From: Acidobacteriota bacterium
Lineage (GTDB): Bacteria > Acidobacteriota > Terriglobia > Terriglobales > Acidobacteriaceae
NCBI GenBank assembly: GCA_021779935.1
Contig: JAJXZT010000001.1
Coordinates: forward strand, 62,001-126,000
Direction of reading: 5' to 3'
DNA length: 64,000 nucleotides
In this document: positions 54,459 through 63,834 of the stretch, piece after piece
Layout of the letters: each line of letters begins with the position of its first letter
How positions within the stretch are numbered: position 1 is the first letter of the stretch
Made by a program: the position numbers and the translations under genes
Notes under the pieces: generated by a model
Database searches by the model: none
What the model was told of the DNA's origin: nothing
Seen by the model: the letters and a program-made list of their open reading frames with translations, nothing else

Positions 54459-55385
54459 CTATTTCAGATATCCCAACTCGTTCATCACCAGCACGAGGCA
54501 TTCGTCCCACCGCGGCATCATCACGTGGAATACCTGCATGAGCTTCTCGTTGCTGAGTAACGAATTCATCGGACGACGCGCCGGAGTCGGATATTCCGCC
54601 GTCGGTATCGCTACCACTTGCGGCGCGTGAACCTTACCATCTAATGGGAGGTAAGAAAATATCTCGCGTGCAAATCCGCACCAGCTTACTTCTCCGCCCG
54701 CCGTCAGGTTGTAGATTCCGCTAAATTTCCTCGCGGCTTCGGCCGCCGTCGTTTGTCCCGTCATTCGATCCGGCGACAGCAACTGCGAGAGCACAAGTGC
54801 CGTCGACTCAGCAATCGCACGGCTCCATGTCGGCGCGCCGGTCTGGTCCTCAATCACTCGCAACAACTCCCGTTCCGACGCGAGCTTCAACATCGTAAGC
54901 AGGAAGTTCTTTCCTCTCGGACCGTACACCCACGACGTACGAAAGATCAGGTAGCTTCCATCCACCGCTCGCACACCCTCGTCTCCCGCCAGTTTCGTCC
55001 GCCCGTAAACATTCAGCGGGGAGGGAATGTCGTCTTCCGTATATGGTACGTTCTTGGCGCCATCGAACACGTAATCAGTCGAGTAAGTCACGAACAAAGC
55101 GCCCAGCTTCTTGCACTCCTCCGCCATCGCAATTGGCGCTTCAGCATTGATCCGCATCGCCACGTCCGACTCGCTCTCGGCCAGATCAACTGCCGTATAT
55201 GCCGCCGCGTTCACGACCACTTCTGGCCGTGCGTCTCTCACCATCCGCCGGATTGAATCGATATTTGTCAATTCAATCTCTGGCCGGTCGATGGACATTA
55301 CATCTCCCAGGCACGCCAGCGTACGGCACAACTCCCAGCCAACTTGTCCGAGCTTTCCGACAACCAGAATCCGTCGACGATTCAC
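54459..55385 (-). CDS. rmlD: dTDP-4-dehydrorhamnose reductase
   Basis: A 308-residue SDR that reduces dTDP-4-keto-L-rhamnose to dTDP-L-rhamnose, the last step of the pathway. RRILVVGKLGQVGWELCRTL begins the protein, VVNAAAYTAVD lies near residue 57, TDYVFDGAK near 100 and YGRTKLAGDEGV (Y-x-x-x-K) near 130. FRTSWVYGPRGKNFL follows. It is the last gene of the leftward rmlB-A-C-D run, and its start overlaps the rmlC stop by four bases. C-terminal length is normal. Confidence 0.93.
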   Translation of the reverse strand: MNRRRILVVGKLGQVGWELCRTLACLGDVMSIDRPEIELTNIDSIRRMVRDARPEVVVNAAAYTAVDLAESESDVAMRINAEAPIAMAEECKKLGALFVTYSTDYVFDGAKNVPYTEDDIPSPLNVYGRTKLAGDEGVRAVDGSYLIFRTSWVYGPRGKNFLLTMLKLASERELLRVIEDQTGAPTWSRAIAESTALVLSQLLSPDRMTGQTTAAEAARKFSGIYNLTAGGEVSWCGFAREIFSYLPLDGKVHAPQVVAIPTAEYPTPARRPMNSLLSNEKLMQVFHVMMPRWDECLVLVMNELGYLK

Positions 55386-55927
55386 GATTCAAACACCTCT
55401 GCATCTCGGAACCTGACCCCATTCTGATCCTTCGAGGAAACAATTGGATGTCCATTTATTGGCCATTCGATCCCGATATCAGGATCGTCCCATCGGATCG
55501 TACGTTCTTCTGCCGGAGCGTAATAAGCCGTCGCCTTGTACAAGAAATCGGCGGATTTCGAGGTAACCACAAATCCATGCGCGAACCCAGGCGGTATCCA
55601 TAACATCTGCTTATTCTCTTCGTTTAGATGAACTCCGACCCACTTACCGAAGTTTGGCGAGTTCCTTCGCAAGTCCGCCGCCACATCAAACACCGCGCCC
55701 GAAACAACTCGTACCAGTTTCCCCTGGGTCTGCCGTATCTGGTAGTGCAAGCCACGCAACACATTCAGATTTGAGCGCGAGTGGTTGTCCTGCACGAATT
55801 CGTAATCGAGGCCAGCTTTCGCCAATTCCGCCGCGTTATAACTCTCAAAGAAGAACCCGCGTCCGTCGGAAAAAACTCGGGGCTCGAGGATGACTACTCC
55901 CGGAAGTGATGTCTGCTTGATGTTCAT
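55382..55927 (-). CDS. rmlC: dTDP-4-dehydrorhamnose 3,5-epimerase
   Basis: A 181-residue cupin epimerase. The signature GRGFFFESYN is near residue 23, VQDNHSRSNLNVLRGLHYQI near 45 (with the catalytic His), and WIPPGFAHGFVV at about 112. It converts dTDP-4-keto-6-deoxyglucose to the L-rhamno form. The start at ATG 55927 gives the usual family length; a frame extending to 56032 would add 35 residues that do not resemble RmlC. It overlaps rmlD by four bases and lies 133 bases from the rmlA stop. Confidence 0.93.
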   Translation of the reverse strand: MNIKQTSLPGVVILEPRVFSDGRGFFFESYNAAELAKAGLDYEFVQDNHSRSNLNVLRGLHYQIRQTQGKLVRVVSGAVFDVAADLRRNSPNFGKWVGVHLNEENKQMLWIPPGFAHGFVVTSKSADFLYKATAYYAPAEERTIRWDDPDIGIEWPINGHPIVSSKDQNGVRFRDAEVFES

Positions 55928-56060
55928 GGCGCCTGTCGCGGAAGAGACCGCATTCTGCAAAGGTGTGCGGATCGAACTCGGACTACGCCAGAAAGCGAGC
56001 TGCAGTGGCTGATTGCTATCCGATTTCGACACATTTTATTAACTTCGATAGTTGTCTGTC

Positions 56061-56972
56061 TCAGCCATCCACGGAAGAATTTGCTGGCTGTTCGGTTTCC
56101 ACAAGTCTCAGCAAGTACTGTCCATATCCGTTCTGGCGATTGGCCGAAGCCAGGAGATTTAGCGCGGCAGAATCGATATACCCCAGTCGCCACGCGATTT
56201 CTTCCGGACATGCAATTTTTAAACCCTGCCGCTTCTCTACCGTGTGGACGAACATCGCCGCGTCCAACAGCGACTCATGCGTTCCGGTATCGAGCCACGC
56301 AAATCCTCGTCCCAATATCTCTACCTGCAGGGAACCTCTCTCCAGATAAGTACGGTTGAGATCCGTGATTTCCAATTCACCGCGAGCAGACGGTTTGATC
56401 CCCTTGGCGAGTTCTACTACATCAGCATCGTAGAAATACAGTCCCGTTACGGCAAATCGTGAGCGGGGACTCTTCGGCTTTTCTTCGAGACTCTTGGCTC
56501 GACGTTGGGCGTCGAATTCAACCACGCCGTAGCGCTCCGGATCGTTCACCTCGTAAGCGAATACTGTCGCCCCCGTCTGCCGCGCCGCCGCATTTCCCAG
56601 CATCACAGAGAGACCCTGTCCAAAGAAAATGTTGTCTCCCAGGACCAGCGCACAGCGGTCATCGCCAATAAATTTCTCGCCGATTAAGAATGCCTGTGCC
56701 AACCCTTCCGGTCGTGGTTGCACTGCATACGACAGCCGAATACCCCACTTCGACCCGTCCTCGAGTAATTCCCTGAATCGAGGCGTATCTTCCGGGGTCG
56801 AAATAATCAGTATGTCGCGTATTCCCGCCAGCATTAACGTGCTGAGCGGGTAATAAATCATTGGTTTGTCATAGATTGGAAGCAGCTGTTTGGAAATGGT
56901 TTTCGTCACGGGGAACAATCGAGTTCCCGCGCCTCCAGCCAGTATGATGCCTTTCAACGCGCGATTATCCAT
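56061..56972 (-). CDS. rmlA: Glucose-1-phosphate thymidylyltransferase
   Basis: A 303-residue nucleotidyltransferase that joins dTTP and glucose-1-phosphate, the first step of dTDP-rhamnose synthesis. It opens [37 protein letters not shown] (in part, the family signature), with [14 protein letters not shown] near residue 105 and [20 protein letters not shown] near 160. The ATG at 56972 is used. It sits between rmlB (27 bases) and rmlC. Confidence 0.95.
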   Translation of the reverse strand: MDNRALKGIILAGGAGTRLFPVTKTISKQLLPIYDKPMIYYPLSTLMLAGIRDILIISTPEDTPRFRELLEDGSKWGIRLSYAVQPRPEGLAQAFLIGEKFIGDDRCALVLGDNIFFGQGLSVMLGNAAARQTGATVFAYEVNDPERYGVVEFDAQRRAKSLEEKPKSPRSRFAVTGLYFYDADVVELAKGIKPSARGELEITDLNRTYLERGSLQVEILGRGFAWLDTGTHESLLDAAMFVHTVEKRQGLKIACPEEIAWRLGYIDSAALNLLASANRQNGYGQYLLRLVETEQPANSSVDG

Positions 56973-56999
56973 CAGATCCTTTGCTTTCGGTTTGCGCAC

Positions 57000-58076
57000 T
57001 TAGTCACGCGCTCCACCATACTGCAGGTCAACCCAGTGTTGATATTCCCCGCTGACCACGTCACGAACCCACGCTTCGTTCTCCAAATACCAAAGCACGG
57101 TTCTGCGGATTCCATCTTCAAATCTCGTTTTCGGCACCCATCCCAGTTCCGCGCGAAGCTTTTCCGCGGAGATTGCATAACGCCGGTCGTGCCCAGGGCG
57201 ATCCTTCACATACGTAATCAGTTGACCATGTGGCACACCCGGCGACGAAGCAACAACTTCATCGAGGATTTCACAGATGGTCCGCACCACATCGATATTC
57301 TTTCGCTCACTGTTCCCGCCAACGTTGTAAGTCTCTCCCGGGCGGCCCTTCGCCAGCACCTCGCGAATCGCGTCGCAGTGATCTTCGACGTAAAGCCAGT
57401 CACGCACATTCTGGCCATCGCCATAAACTGGCAACGGATTTCCCTGTAAAGCGTTGTGGATCATCAAGGGAATCAGCTTCTCGGGAAACTGGAATGGTCC
57501 GTAATTATTTGAACAGTTGGTAGTGAGCGTCGGCAAACCATAGGTGTGATGGTATGCACGGACCAAGTGGTCCGACGCCGCTTTGGACGCTGAATACGGG
57601 CTATTCGGCGCGTACGCGGTCGTCTCACTAAACGGCGGCTCTGTGGGCGTCAGCGTTCCGTAGACTTCGTCAGTTGAAATGTGCAGAAACCGAAATCGTT
57701 CTCGATCGGCAGGCGACAGATTGCCCCAATAAGCCCGCACGCACTCCAGCAATCCGAAGGTCCCTTCAATGTTCGTTCGAATGAATTCCGCAGGGCCTTT
57801 GATGGAACGGTCTACATGGCTTTCCGCCGCAAAATGGACGATTGCTCGCGGACGATGTTGGTCTAAAACGTCGCTGATTAAAGCCGCATCGCAGATATCG
57901 CCGCGCACAAAGACATATCGCGGATGCCGCTCCACCGAAGACAAGTTCCGTGGATTACCCGCGTAAGTCAATTTATCGAGGTTTACAACAGACGCGGCCT
58001 CTGAGCGCAACCATTGCAGTATGAAGTTTGAACCAATAAATCCAGCGCCGCCAGTGATCAGGATTGTGTCATTCAT
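57000..58076 (-). CDS. rmlB: dTDP-glucose 4,6-dehydratase
   Basis: A 358-residue extended SDR. The NAD-binding [16 protein letters not shown] is at residues 5-20, [12 protein letters not shown] at about 82 and [11 protein letters not shown] at about 132. The active-site [12 protein letters not shown] (about 168) is followed by [19 protein letters not shown], the RmlB signature. It makes dTDP-4-keto-6-deoxyglucose. First gene of the leftward rmlBACD operon; about 340 bases separate it from the Wza-like gene. Confidence 0.95.
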   Translation of the reverse strand: MNDTILITGGAGFIGSNFILQWLRSEAASVVNLDKLTYAGNPRNLSSVERHPRYVFVRGDICDAALISDVLDQHRPRAIVHFAAESHVDRSIKGPAEFIRTNIEGTFGLLECVRAYWGNLSPADRERFRFLHISTDEVYGTLTPTEPPFSETTAYAPNSPYSASKAASDHLVRAYHHTYGLPTLTTNCSNNYGPFQFPEKLIPLMIHNALQGNPLPVYGDGQNVRDWLYVEDHCDAIREVLAKGRPGETYNVGGNSERKNIDVVRTICEILDEVVASSPGVPHGQLITYVKDRPGHDRRYAISAEKLRAELGWVPKTRFEDGIRRTVLWYLENEAWVRDVVSGEYQHWVDLQYGGARD

Positions 58077-58419
58077 CGGGTAATCGTCGCGTTAGCTATC
58101 CCTACCCGATATCTTTCGATCATGGGCGGAACATGCACAAAATCTCAGCCTTTATCTTCTACCGGGGGAGGCAGAAGTTACTATTATTCTTCCAGCGATG
58201 AGCACAAATAACGAGTAACTATAGCACAATCGTGGCCCTTGTGATCGGGCGCATGCATCCTCGTTTTAATCTCTATTTTAGTTAGACGCAACGTCAAGGT
58301 GGGACACGTAGTGCGACCCCAACCCTCTCGGATTCACGCGCGCATGTGAGCCCTTGCTCAAGGTAAAGCGCCTACATTTGTATAGCGCTTTTGGTTGCTC
58401 CGTCAACTAACAGTCGCCG
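58077..58419. other. Intergenic region between rmlB and the export gene
   Basis: About 340 bases without a gene. It must carry the leftward promoter of the rml operon and the end of the export gene's transcript. An AT-rich stretch near 58165-58225 (TAACGAGTAACTATAGC) is the best promoter candidate. Confidence 0.5.
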
Positions 58420-60918
58420 CTACTTTCCGATAATCGCAATCGACGCCGCCGAAATTGCCAGTTGCGATGCAATCTGCGTCCAGTCGCGCAGGTTTCGTTG
58501 CATCGTGCCCGACTCAAGTTTGGTCGGAACCACAACCGTGTCTCCAGGCATCAAATGCAACTTGTCATACGCGTTTCCTGCCCACAGCGAGTTGCCCTGG
58601 TCCTTGCTCACCACCGTGCCGTCGGCCCTCAGCACAAACATATGTTTGGTGTCCGCCATGGGGGTTCCCTTGCCCGCCAGATCGAAGTAGTAATTCGGGC
58701 GACGTCCTGGTGTGTAGAGCAGCGCGCTTTGGTTGTACACGGCGCCCACCACGTTCACCGTCGCCGGCTTGGTTGGAATCATTACCTGGTCGCCATCTTC
58801 CAGTGCAATCGGAGGCAGGTCTGACACCGAGGAAGCAGACGGCCCCAGTTGCAGAACCACGCGCCCCAGTGCTTGCAGCTGCCGCAGTTGATTTACCAAT
58901 TGCTCCTGCGATTGCGCCTTTGCCTGGATCGCTGCCGCATCTTGAGGATTTGCGTTTGCCTCTCCTGCGTTCGACTGCCGGAGTTGGATCTCCATCATTC
59001 TCACAAGTTCGTCAACGCTCTTCTGTTGCTGCTTGCGAACCGACTCGCGTGTCAATTGTGTGCCGAAAAGGTAGGCGCCTTTTGTCAGGCCGCCCGCTCG
59101 CTCCACAATCGATTGCAGGGTATCCGTCGGCTCAATCTTGTAAATACCCGGCGCGTGGACTTCCCCTTCTACCTTCACAAACCTGGTCTGCCTGTCCTGC
59201 GGAACCGAGACATCTTTTTGCGAGAAAATCGTAACGATGTCGCCCGGCTGCAACTCGACGTTCTGGCTCTGATCGTGGTCGATCATCACCTTGCCAAGAT
59301 TGAATGGGATCAGGCTCGTCGTCAGGTCCACGGGATTCGTGCGCTGCACAACTGCGTAATCCCAGTTCACCTCTGGCGCAACCTCCCGCACATCCGTCGT
59401 CAAAGTGTTCTCGTTTGACCGCATCCGGGGCATTGTGCCTGACTCTTGCGGCATCGTCCCTCCGGTACTTGCGGGCTGATTGTACCCGGGATAATTCTCC
59501 ACTTGCGAAGGAGTACCCCCCGGCGTAACTGTTGCCCCCGGCGTAACTGTTGCCCCCGGCGTAACTGTTGCCCCCGGCGTAACTGGCTGCGGCCTCGGAT
59601 ATTCCGTCTGTCTCCCGTTGACCAGCCGCGATTGATTTAACCAGTACTGCCGCGTCAGCAGCATTTCTTTGTTCGGGATCAGGTCCGTGATGCGCATTCC
59701 GGGATGCCACGGATACCGGCCCGGGTTCACCACGTTGCCCCGCAGCGTCACCGTGTCATTGAAGCTCGGCACCACTGAGAGCACACTCACCATGTCGCCG
59801 TTCTGCACGTCGAAACTCTTCGCCTCGTCCAACGGAATTTCCTTCACGACACGCGTCGTCCGGTCTTCAATTCTCTCCACCGTGACGCGTCCGCCGCTGG
59901 CTACCGTGGAAAGCCCGCCCGCATCCTTCAGCACGCTGGCCAGGCTCGTCTTCCCCTTCAATTCATAGATGGCAGGTACGTTGACGCTGCCCGAAACCGC
60001 CACCAGTGGCCCGACCGGTGGTATATAAATCACATCGCCCGACTGCAGCGTCGCGTCCTTCGACTTGTCGCCACGAAGCAGCAAGTCGTAAAGATCGAAA
60101 TCCGTCACCACTTTGGATCCCCGCTTCAATTGGATATCGCGAAGCGATCCTTCCGGCGACGGACCGCCAGAGGCGAAGAGAGCATTCACCAGCGTGCTCA
60201 GAGAACTGACCGTGTACCGGCCCGGAAATTCCGCGTACCCCACCACAAACACTTCAATCGTTCGCAGCTGTCCCATGCTGGCCGTCAGATCGAAGTTCTT
60301 GTAGATCCGGCCAATCTCGGTTTTCAGCTTGTCCTGTAATTGCGCATAGCGCACGCCGGCCAGGCTGATTGCTCCCACTTTAGGCAGGTAAATATCGCCG
60401 TTGCGGTCCACCGTCACGCGTGCATTCAGGTTGATCTGGCCCCAAACCCGGATCAGCACTTCATCACCCGGGCCCAGAACGTAGTCGGCCGGCACCGGCG
60501 CGTGATCGACCGGAGCAAAGGTGCTTGGCGGGTTATAGAAAAGCGATTGTCCATAGATGGGAATTCGCCTCCCAACAGAGTCCGCCACCATCTGTTCGAA
60601 CTCCGTCGGCCGCTGTTCTTTTCGTATGCGCATACGGCGCATCTGTTCCTGCAGGCCCAGATACTGCGTCTGCAGGTTCGCCGCTTCCGGAGATGCGCCA
60701 GGCTGCGCCAGCGTTTCCTGCTGCCCCTGCCCTGGAGCCGCCGTATTCATGCCAAGTGCCGCACGAACCTTCTGGCAGTCACTTGGCGACAGGTTCGCGC
60801 ACGGATCCTGCTGCGTACCCGTCATGCCCGATTGCTCGGTCTGGGCGATTGCCATCCCCATCAGAGATATCAATAAAAAAATTGAGAGTGCTATCTTCGA
60901 AAACTTCGCCATTTTCAT
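58420..60918 (-). CDS. Wza-like polysaccharide export protein with multiple SLBB domains
   Basis: An 832-residue outer-membrane export protein, about twice the length of E. coli Wza. Residues 1-25 form a signal peptide ending in AIAQTEQ; there is no lipobox cysteine, so it is not a Wza-type lipoprotein. The Poly_export motif DYVLGPGDEVLIRVWG is at about 145-160 and several SLBB-like domains follow (for example VEGEVHAPGIYKIEPTDTLQSIVERAGGL, about 575). Residues about 450-475 are a tandem repeat of VTPGAT coded by an 18-base unit near 59519-59584. It probably forms the outer-membrane channel for the polymer together with the Wzz- and Wzy-like proteins. Confidence 0.88.
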   Translation of the reverse strand: MKMAKFSKIALSIFLLISLMGMAIAQTEQSGMTGTQQDPCANLSPSDCQKVRAALGMNTAAPGQGQQETLAQPGASPEAANLQTQYLGLQEQMRRMRIRKEQRPTEFEQMVADSVGRRIPIYGQSLFYNPPSTFAPVDHAPVPADYVLGPGDEVLIRVWGQINLNARVTVDRNGDIYLPKVGAISLAGVRYAQLQDKLKTEIGRIYKNFDLTASMGQLRTIEVFVVGYAEFPGRYTVSSLSTLVNALFASGGPSPEGSLRDIQLKRGSKVVTDFDLYDLLLRGDKSKDATLQSGDVIYIPPVGPLVAVSGSVNVPAIYELKGKTSLASVLKDAGGLSTVASGGRVTVERIEDRTTRVVKEIPLDEAKSFDVQNGDMVSVLSVVPSFNDTVTLRGNVVNPGRYPWHPGMRITDLIPNKEMLLTRQYWLNQSRLVNGRQTEYPRPQPVTPGATVTPGATVTPGATVTPGGTPSQVENYPGYNQPASTGGTMPQESGTMPRMRSNENTLTTDVREVAPEVNWDYAVVQRTNPVDLTTSLIPFNLGKVMIDHDQSQNVELQPGDIVTIFSQKDVSVPQDRQTRFVKVEGEVHAPGIYKIEPTDTLQSIVERAGGLTKGAYLFGTQLTRESVRKQQQKSVDELVRMMEIQLRQSNAGEANANPQDAAAIQAKAQSQEQLVNQLRQLQALGRVVLQLGPSASSVSDLPPIALEDGDQVMIPTKPATVNVVGAVYNQSALLYTPGRRPNYYFDLAGKGTPMADTKHMFVLRADGTVVSKDQGNSLWAGNAYDKLHLMPGDTVVVPTKLESGTMQRNLRDWTQIASQLAISAASIAIIGK
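59519..59584 (-). repeat. 18-bp tandem repeat inside the export gene
   Basis: The unit GGCGTAACTGTTGCCCCC (plus strand) occurs about three and a half times in perfect register. It encodes the repeated hexapeptide VTPGAT on the minus strand. Such repeats can gain or lose units without shifting frame. Confidence 0.9.
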
Positions 60919-61098
60919 AAACCGTCTGAAAACCGTGAATGATTATCCGTGCAATGTGATGAAATGCAAATGTCCGTAGCCCGATTCGCCGTGCGCTTTT
61001 TGGCGCGTATCCAGTCTGATTCAGATTCCTGCCAGCTCTCGCAAAAATTCTTCACAAGCATACAACATCAACTCTTTCGTGTGGGTCCGTAGTGCTTC

Positions 61099-63597
61099 CT
61101 ATTTTGAAGCATGGGGCTTGTATGTGAATTGAAGTGAAAAAATGAAGTTCTTGTCCGGCTGATTCGCAAGCACCGGAAAATTCCAGCGCTCATATTGCAC
61201 CATCGAAGAAACCTGGACTGAATCCTTCATCGGGAAATCATACTGAGCGCTGAAATCCGAGAGATTGCCGCCACCCACGTAATCGCGATTCACCACTTGC
61301 CGCCGGTACCCCACCTGAATTTTCTTCTGTCCGGTGAACCAATAGGTGGATTTCGCCGCAATCCCTCGCGCCTCCGGCCCAATCCAGCTTCCCATGATTT
61401 GACCGTAGTTCCGGTACCCGTCCGCGTAGTGCACATTCCGGTAAACAATGGCTGCCTGCGGAGTGCTTGGCAAGTCTGTGTATGCGCTTTCCACCCGCAG
61501 ATCAAGTTTATTGAACTTTGGAATCTTCGGCAGGTAGATACCTGGATTCCACGCCGATCTCCGCGGATATGCAATTGGGTTTGGCTGGTCCTCCGCTAGC
61601 GAACCGCTGTAAAACACCAGCCAGTTTCGTAGTCCCGGCACTTTGTACCGGAAGTCGAATCCGGTCCTCCGGTCACCGGGCTCCAGCGGTTGTAGATTAC
61701 CGCTCGTAGAAAACGTATGGAAGAAAGTCCCAAACGTCATAGGCCGCCCGAGTCCCGCAAACACAGTCGTAATGGAGAATCCAAACTCCAGGTTCGGAGT
61801 CGGTTTAAAGTTGAATTTCTCCCCCCAGATAAACGGTTGCGGATTGATCGCCTGGTTGTACGAGCCCGTCAGTTGGAATCCCTGTCCCAGCCGCAGGAAG
61901 TGATATCCCTGCAATTGTCCAAGGAATGTATCCGTCTGGATCGGGCCCATGTAACTTGCCAGCCCCGGCAGCCGGAACGGAACCACCCTCGTCAGCCGCA
62001 ACATGTAGACCGGTTCCGCGTTGTCGCTCATCATCAGGTCACTTGAGAATCCCGGCCCCCACCACAAGCTCTGTTTGCCAAACGACATTTGCCAGCCCTC
62101 GACGTTCAGAGCCACATATGCATCCAGCAACCGGAAACGGTCGATCGAGTGACTTGGAACTCCCGGCGCAACCGGGAATCCATCCGCGTTCGCAACCGCT
62201 GTCCTTGCGCTCGTCGACAGCTCCGGCATTCCCGCCGAGTGTTGGTATTCGCCGCGCACGTACACCAAAAATGGTCCGGCCTGCGCGTGTCCTGAGATGC
62301 CGGTCACGTTATTGAAACCTTCTCCATACAACCGTCCATAGTCGTTCGTAATCGTCTGGCCGAAGTGGTAGCTGTCCGTCAGCGGAGTTCCTCCAATTCC
62401 CATGAATCGCGTATATACCGAGTCCACCTGTGCGCGCTCCGGTGCGCCTCCATTCAGAACCCGCAAATCATCCTTGAATTCCGCCTTCAGCGATTGGTAA
62501 AGCCCTTCCGCGTCGGGATTGGGTGTCCCTTCTTGTTTCAGCGACTCGCCTGCCTCCTCCACCAACTTCGCGCACTGATAGCGTGTCCACGGCTTCAACC
62601 CGTCGACGTCGTGCGCAATATACCCCAGCGCATTCAGACGGTCGAACGCCTCATACACCCAGCTATCCATCGGCACGTAGGGAGATGGCAAGTTCTCCGG
62701 ATACGTTTCTTCCTTCTCCTTCGGCGTCCGCTCAAATATCCCAATCGACTGGTTTGGGAGGTTGTCTTTCGAATGCAACTTGTAAGTCTCGTAGCCTACA
62801 TACCAGCCCAGCGCCGCCCCAATCAGTACGTCCGACGTAAAGTGCTTCTGCCCCGCAACTCTCGCCGCTCCCACCGCCGCCGCGCCGCCGTACGCCAATA
62901 ACTTCGTCAGGATTCCCGGGTACTCATGCGCCACCACTGTCGCAATCGAAAACGCTGCCGCCGTATGCTCTGACGGAAACGACGTGCCTCCCTGGAAGAA
63001 GTCTCCTCTTCCGTTCCCTGCGTCTGGACGCTGCCTGCCTGCGATTGTCTTCGTCACTTCCGCAATTGCCAACGCGTTCAGCGCCGCTTGACCGCTCAAC
63101 ATTCCGGTCTCCCGCATGCGATCGTTGTGCGTATGGAGACCCCAAAAGTACATCCCTGCGCCCATACCGCCAAACGCCGCCGCGCCCAGGTTCGATACGT
63201 TCGTGGCGCGGTTAATAAAGCTTGGTGACTGGTTCAGGTCCGCTTTCACTTTCCTGTCTGCCGCAAACGCTCCAATCGAGGCTGCCGCCAGCGGCAATGC
63301 CCACCGGAAGTCCCGGCTCTGGAAACGCGCAGGACTTGTCCACAGAAATTTCTGGTCAAACAGCAGGTTCCGTCCCAGGTTCCGCATCGTGGCTGACCGT
63401 AACCCCTGCTCCGTGCTCGTCGTCGTTTTGCTCTTGCTCTCTCCTGACTTCGATGCCTCCGCCTTCGCTGCCTGCTTTTGCGCCGGCGCAGCACTTGGCT
63501 CTTTGCTCTGCCCCAAAGAAGAAGCCTGCGCCATGCACGCCATGGACAGGCAACAGATGACAGATAGGACCAGTGCCTTCGTGTGATACGGCCTCAT
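61099..63597 (-). CDS. PAP2-phosphatase domain fused to Wzi-type capsule assembly protein
   Basis: An 832-residue protein with a signal peptide (about 1-25) and a low-complexity stretch of Ala, Lys and Ser (about 30-65). Residues about 100-270 form a PAP2 acid phosphatase domain with all three motifs: KTIAGRQRP, SFPSEHTAAAF and RVAGQKHFTSD. Residues about 310-832 match Wzi/capsule assembly outer-membrane beta-barrel proteins (YVPMDSWVYEAFDRLNALGYI, GKQSLWWGPG near 530). The fusion suggests dephosphorylation of undecaprenyl diphosphate, or another lipid phosphate, coupled to surface attachment of the polymer. It precedes the export gene. Confidence 0.82.
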   Translation of the reverse strand: MRPYHTKALVLSVICCLSMACMAQASSLGQSKEPSAAPAQKQAAKAEASKSGESKSKTTTSTEQGLRSATMRNLGRNLLFDQKFLWTSPARFQSRDFRWALPLAAASIGAFAADRKVKADLNQSPSFINRATNVSNLGAAAFGGMGAGMYFWGLHTHNDRMRETGMLSGQAALNALAIAEVTKTIAGRQRPDAGNGRGDFFQGGTSFPSEHTAAAFSIATVVAHEYPGILTKLLAYGGAAAVGAARVAGQKHFTSDVLIGAALGWYVGYETYKLHSKDNLPNQSIGIFERTPKEKEETYPENLPSPYVPMDSWVYEAFDRLNALGYIAHDVDGLKPWTRYQCAKLVEEAGESLKQEGTPNPDAEGLYQSLKAEFKDDLRVLNGGAPERAQVDSVYTRFMGIGGTPLTDSYHFGQTITNDYGRLYGEGFNNVTGISGHAQAGPFLVYVRGEYQHSAGMPELSTSARTAVANADGFPVAPGVPSHSIDRFRLLDAYVALNVEGWQMSFGKQSLWWGPGFSSDLMMSDNAEPVYMLRLTRVVPFRLPGLASYMGPIQTDTFLGQLQGYHFLRLGQGFQLTGSYNQAINPQPFIWGEKFNFKPTPNLEFGFSITTVFAGLGRPMTFGTFFHTFSTSGNLQPLEPGDRRTGFDFRYKVPGLRNWLVFYSGSLAEDQPNPIAYPRRSAWNPGIYLPKIPKFNKLDLRVESAYTDLPSTPQAAIVYRNVHYADGYRNYGQIMGSWIGPEARGIAAKSTYWFTGQKKIQVGYRRQVVNRDYVGGGNLSDFSAQYDFPMKDSVQVSSMVQYERWNFPVLANQPDKNFIFSLQFTYKPHASK

Positions 63598-63834
63598 TGC
63601 TCTCCTGTGATGCTGTTCAATTGACGATATCAGGTAACGATCGTCGCGGCTTCCATGGAGTATAGAGACTCAACGAATTCCCGCGCAAATTACGGATCGG
63701 CCACCTACTTTCGTATCCCGCCGCCACTCCCTATTTCTCGCGCAACTGATGAAATCTCCATGAATTCCCAAATCGACACCTTAGTACCATCTTTGCAACA
63801 TAGCTCACAGCTAATTTCTCCATGGATGTGCATT

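Noticed and set aside
59519-59584. Short direct repeats considered as a CRISPR array
   Set aside because: The units are contiguous 18-mers with no spacers and encode a repeated hexapeptide; it is a coding tandem repeat.
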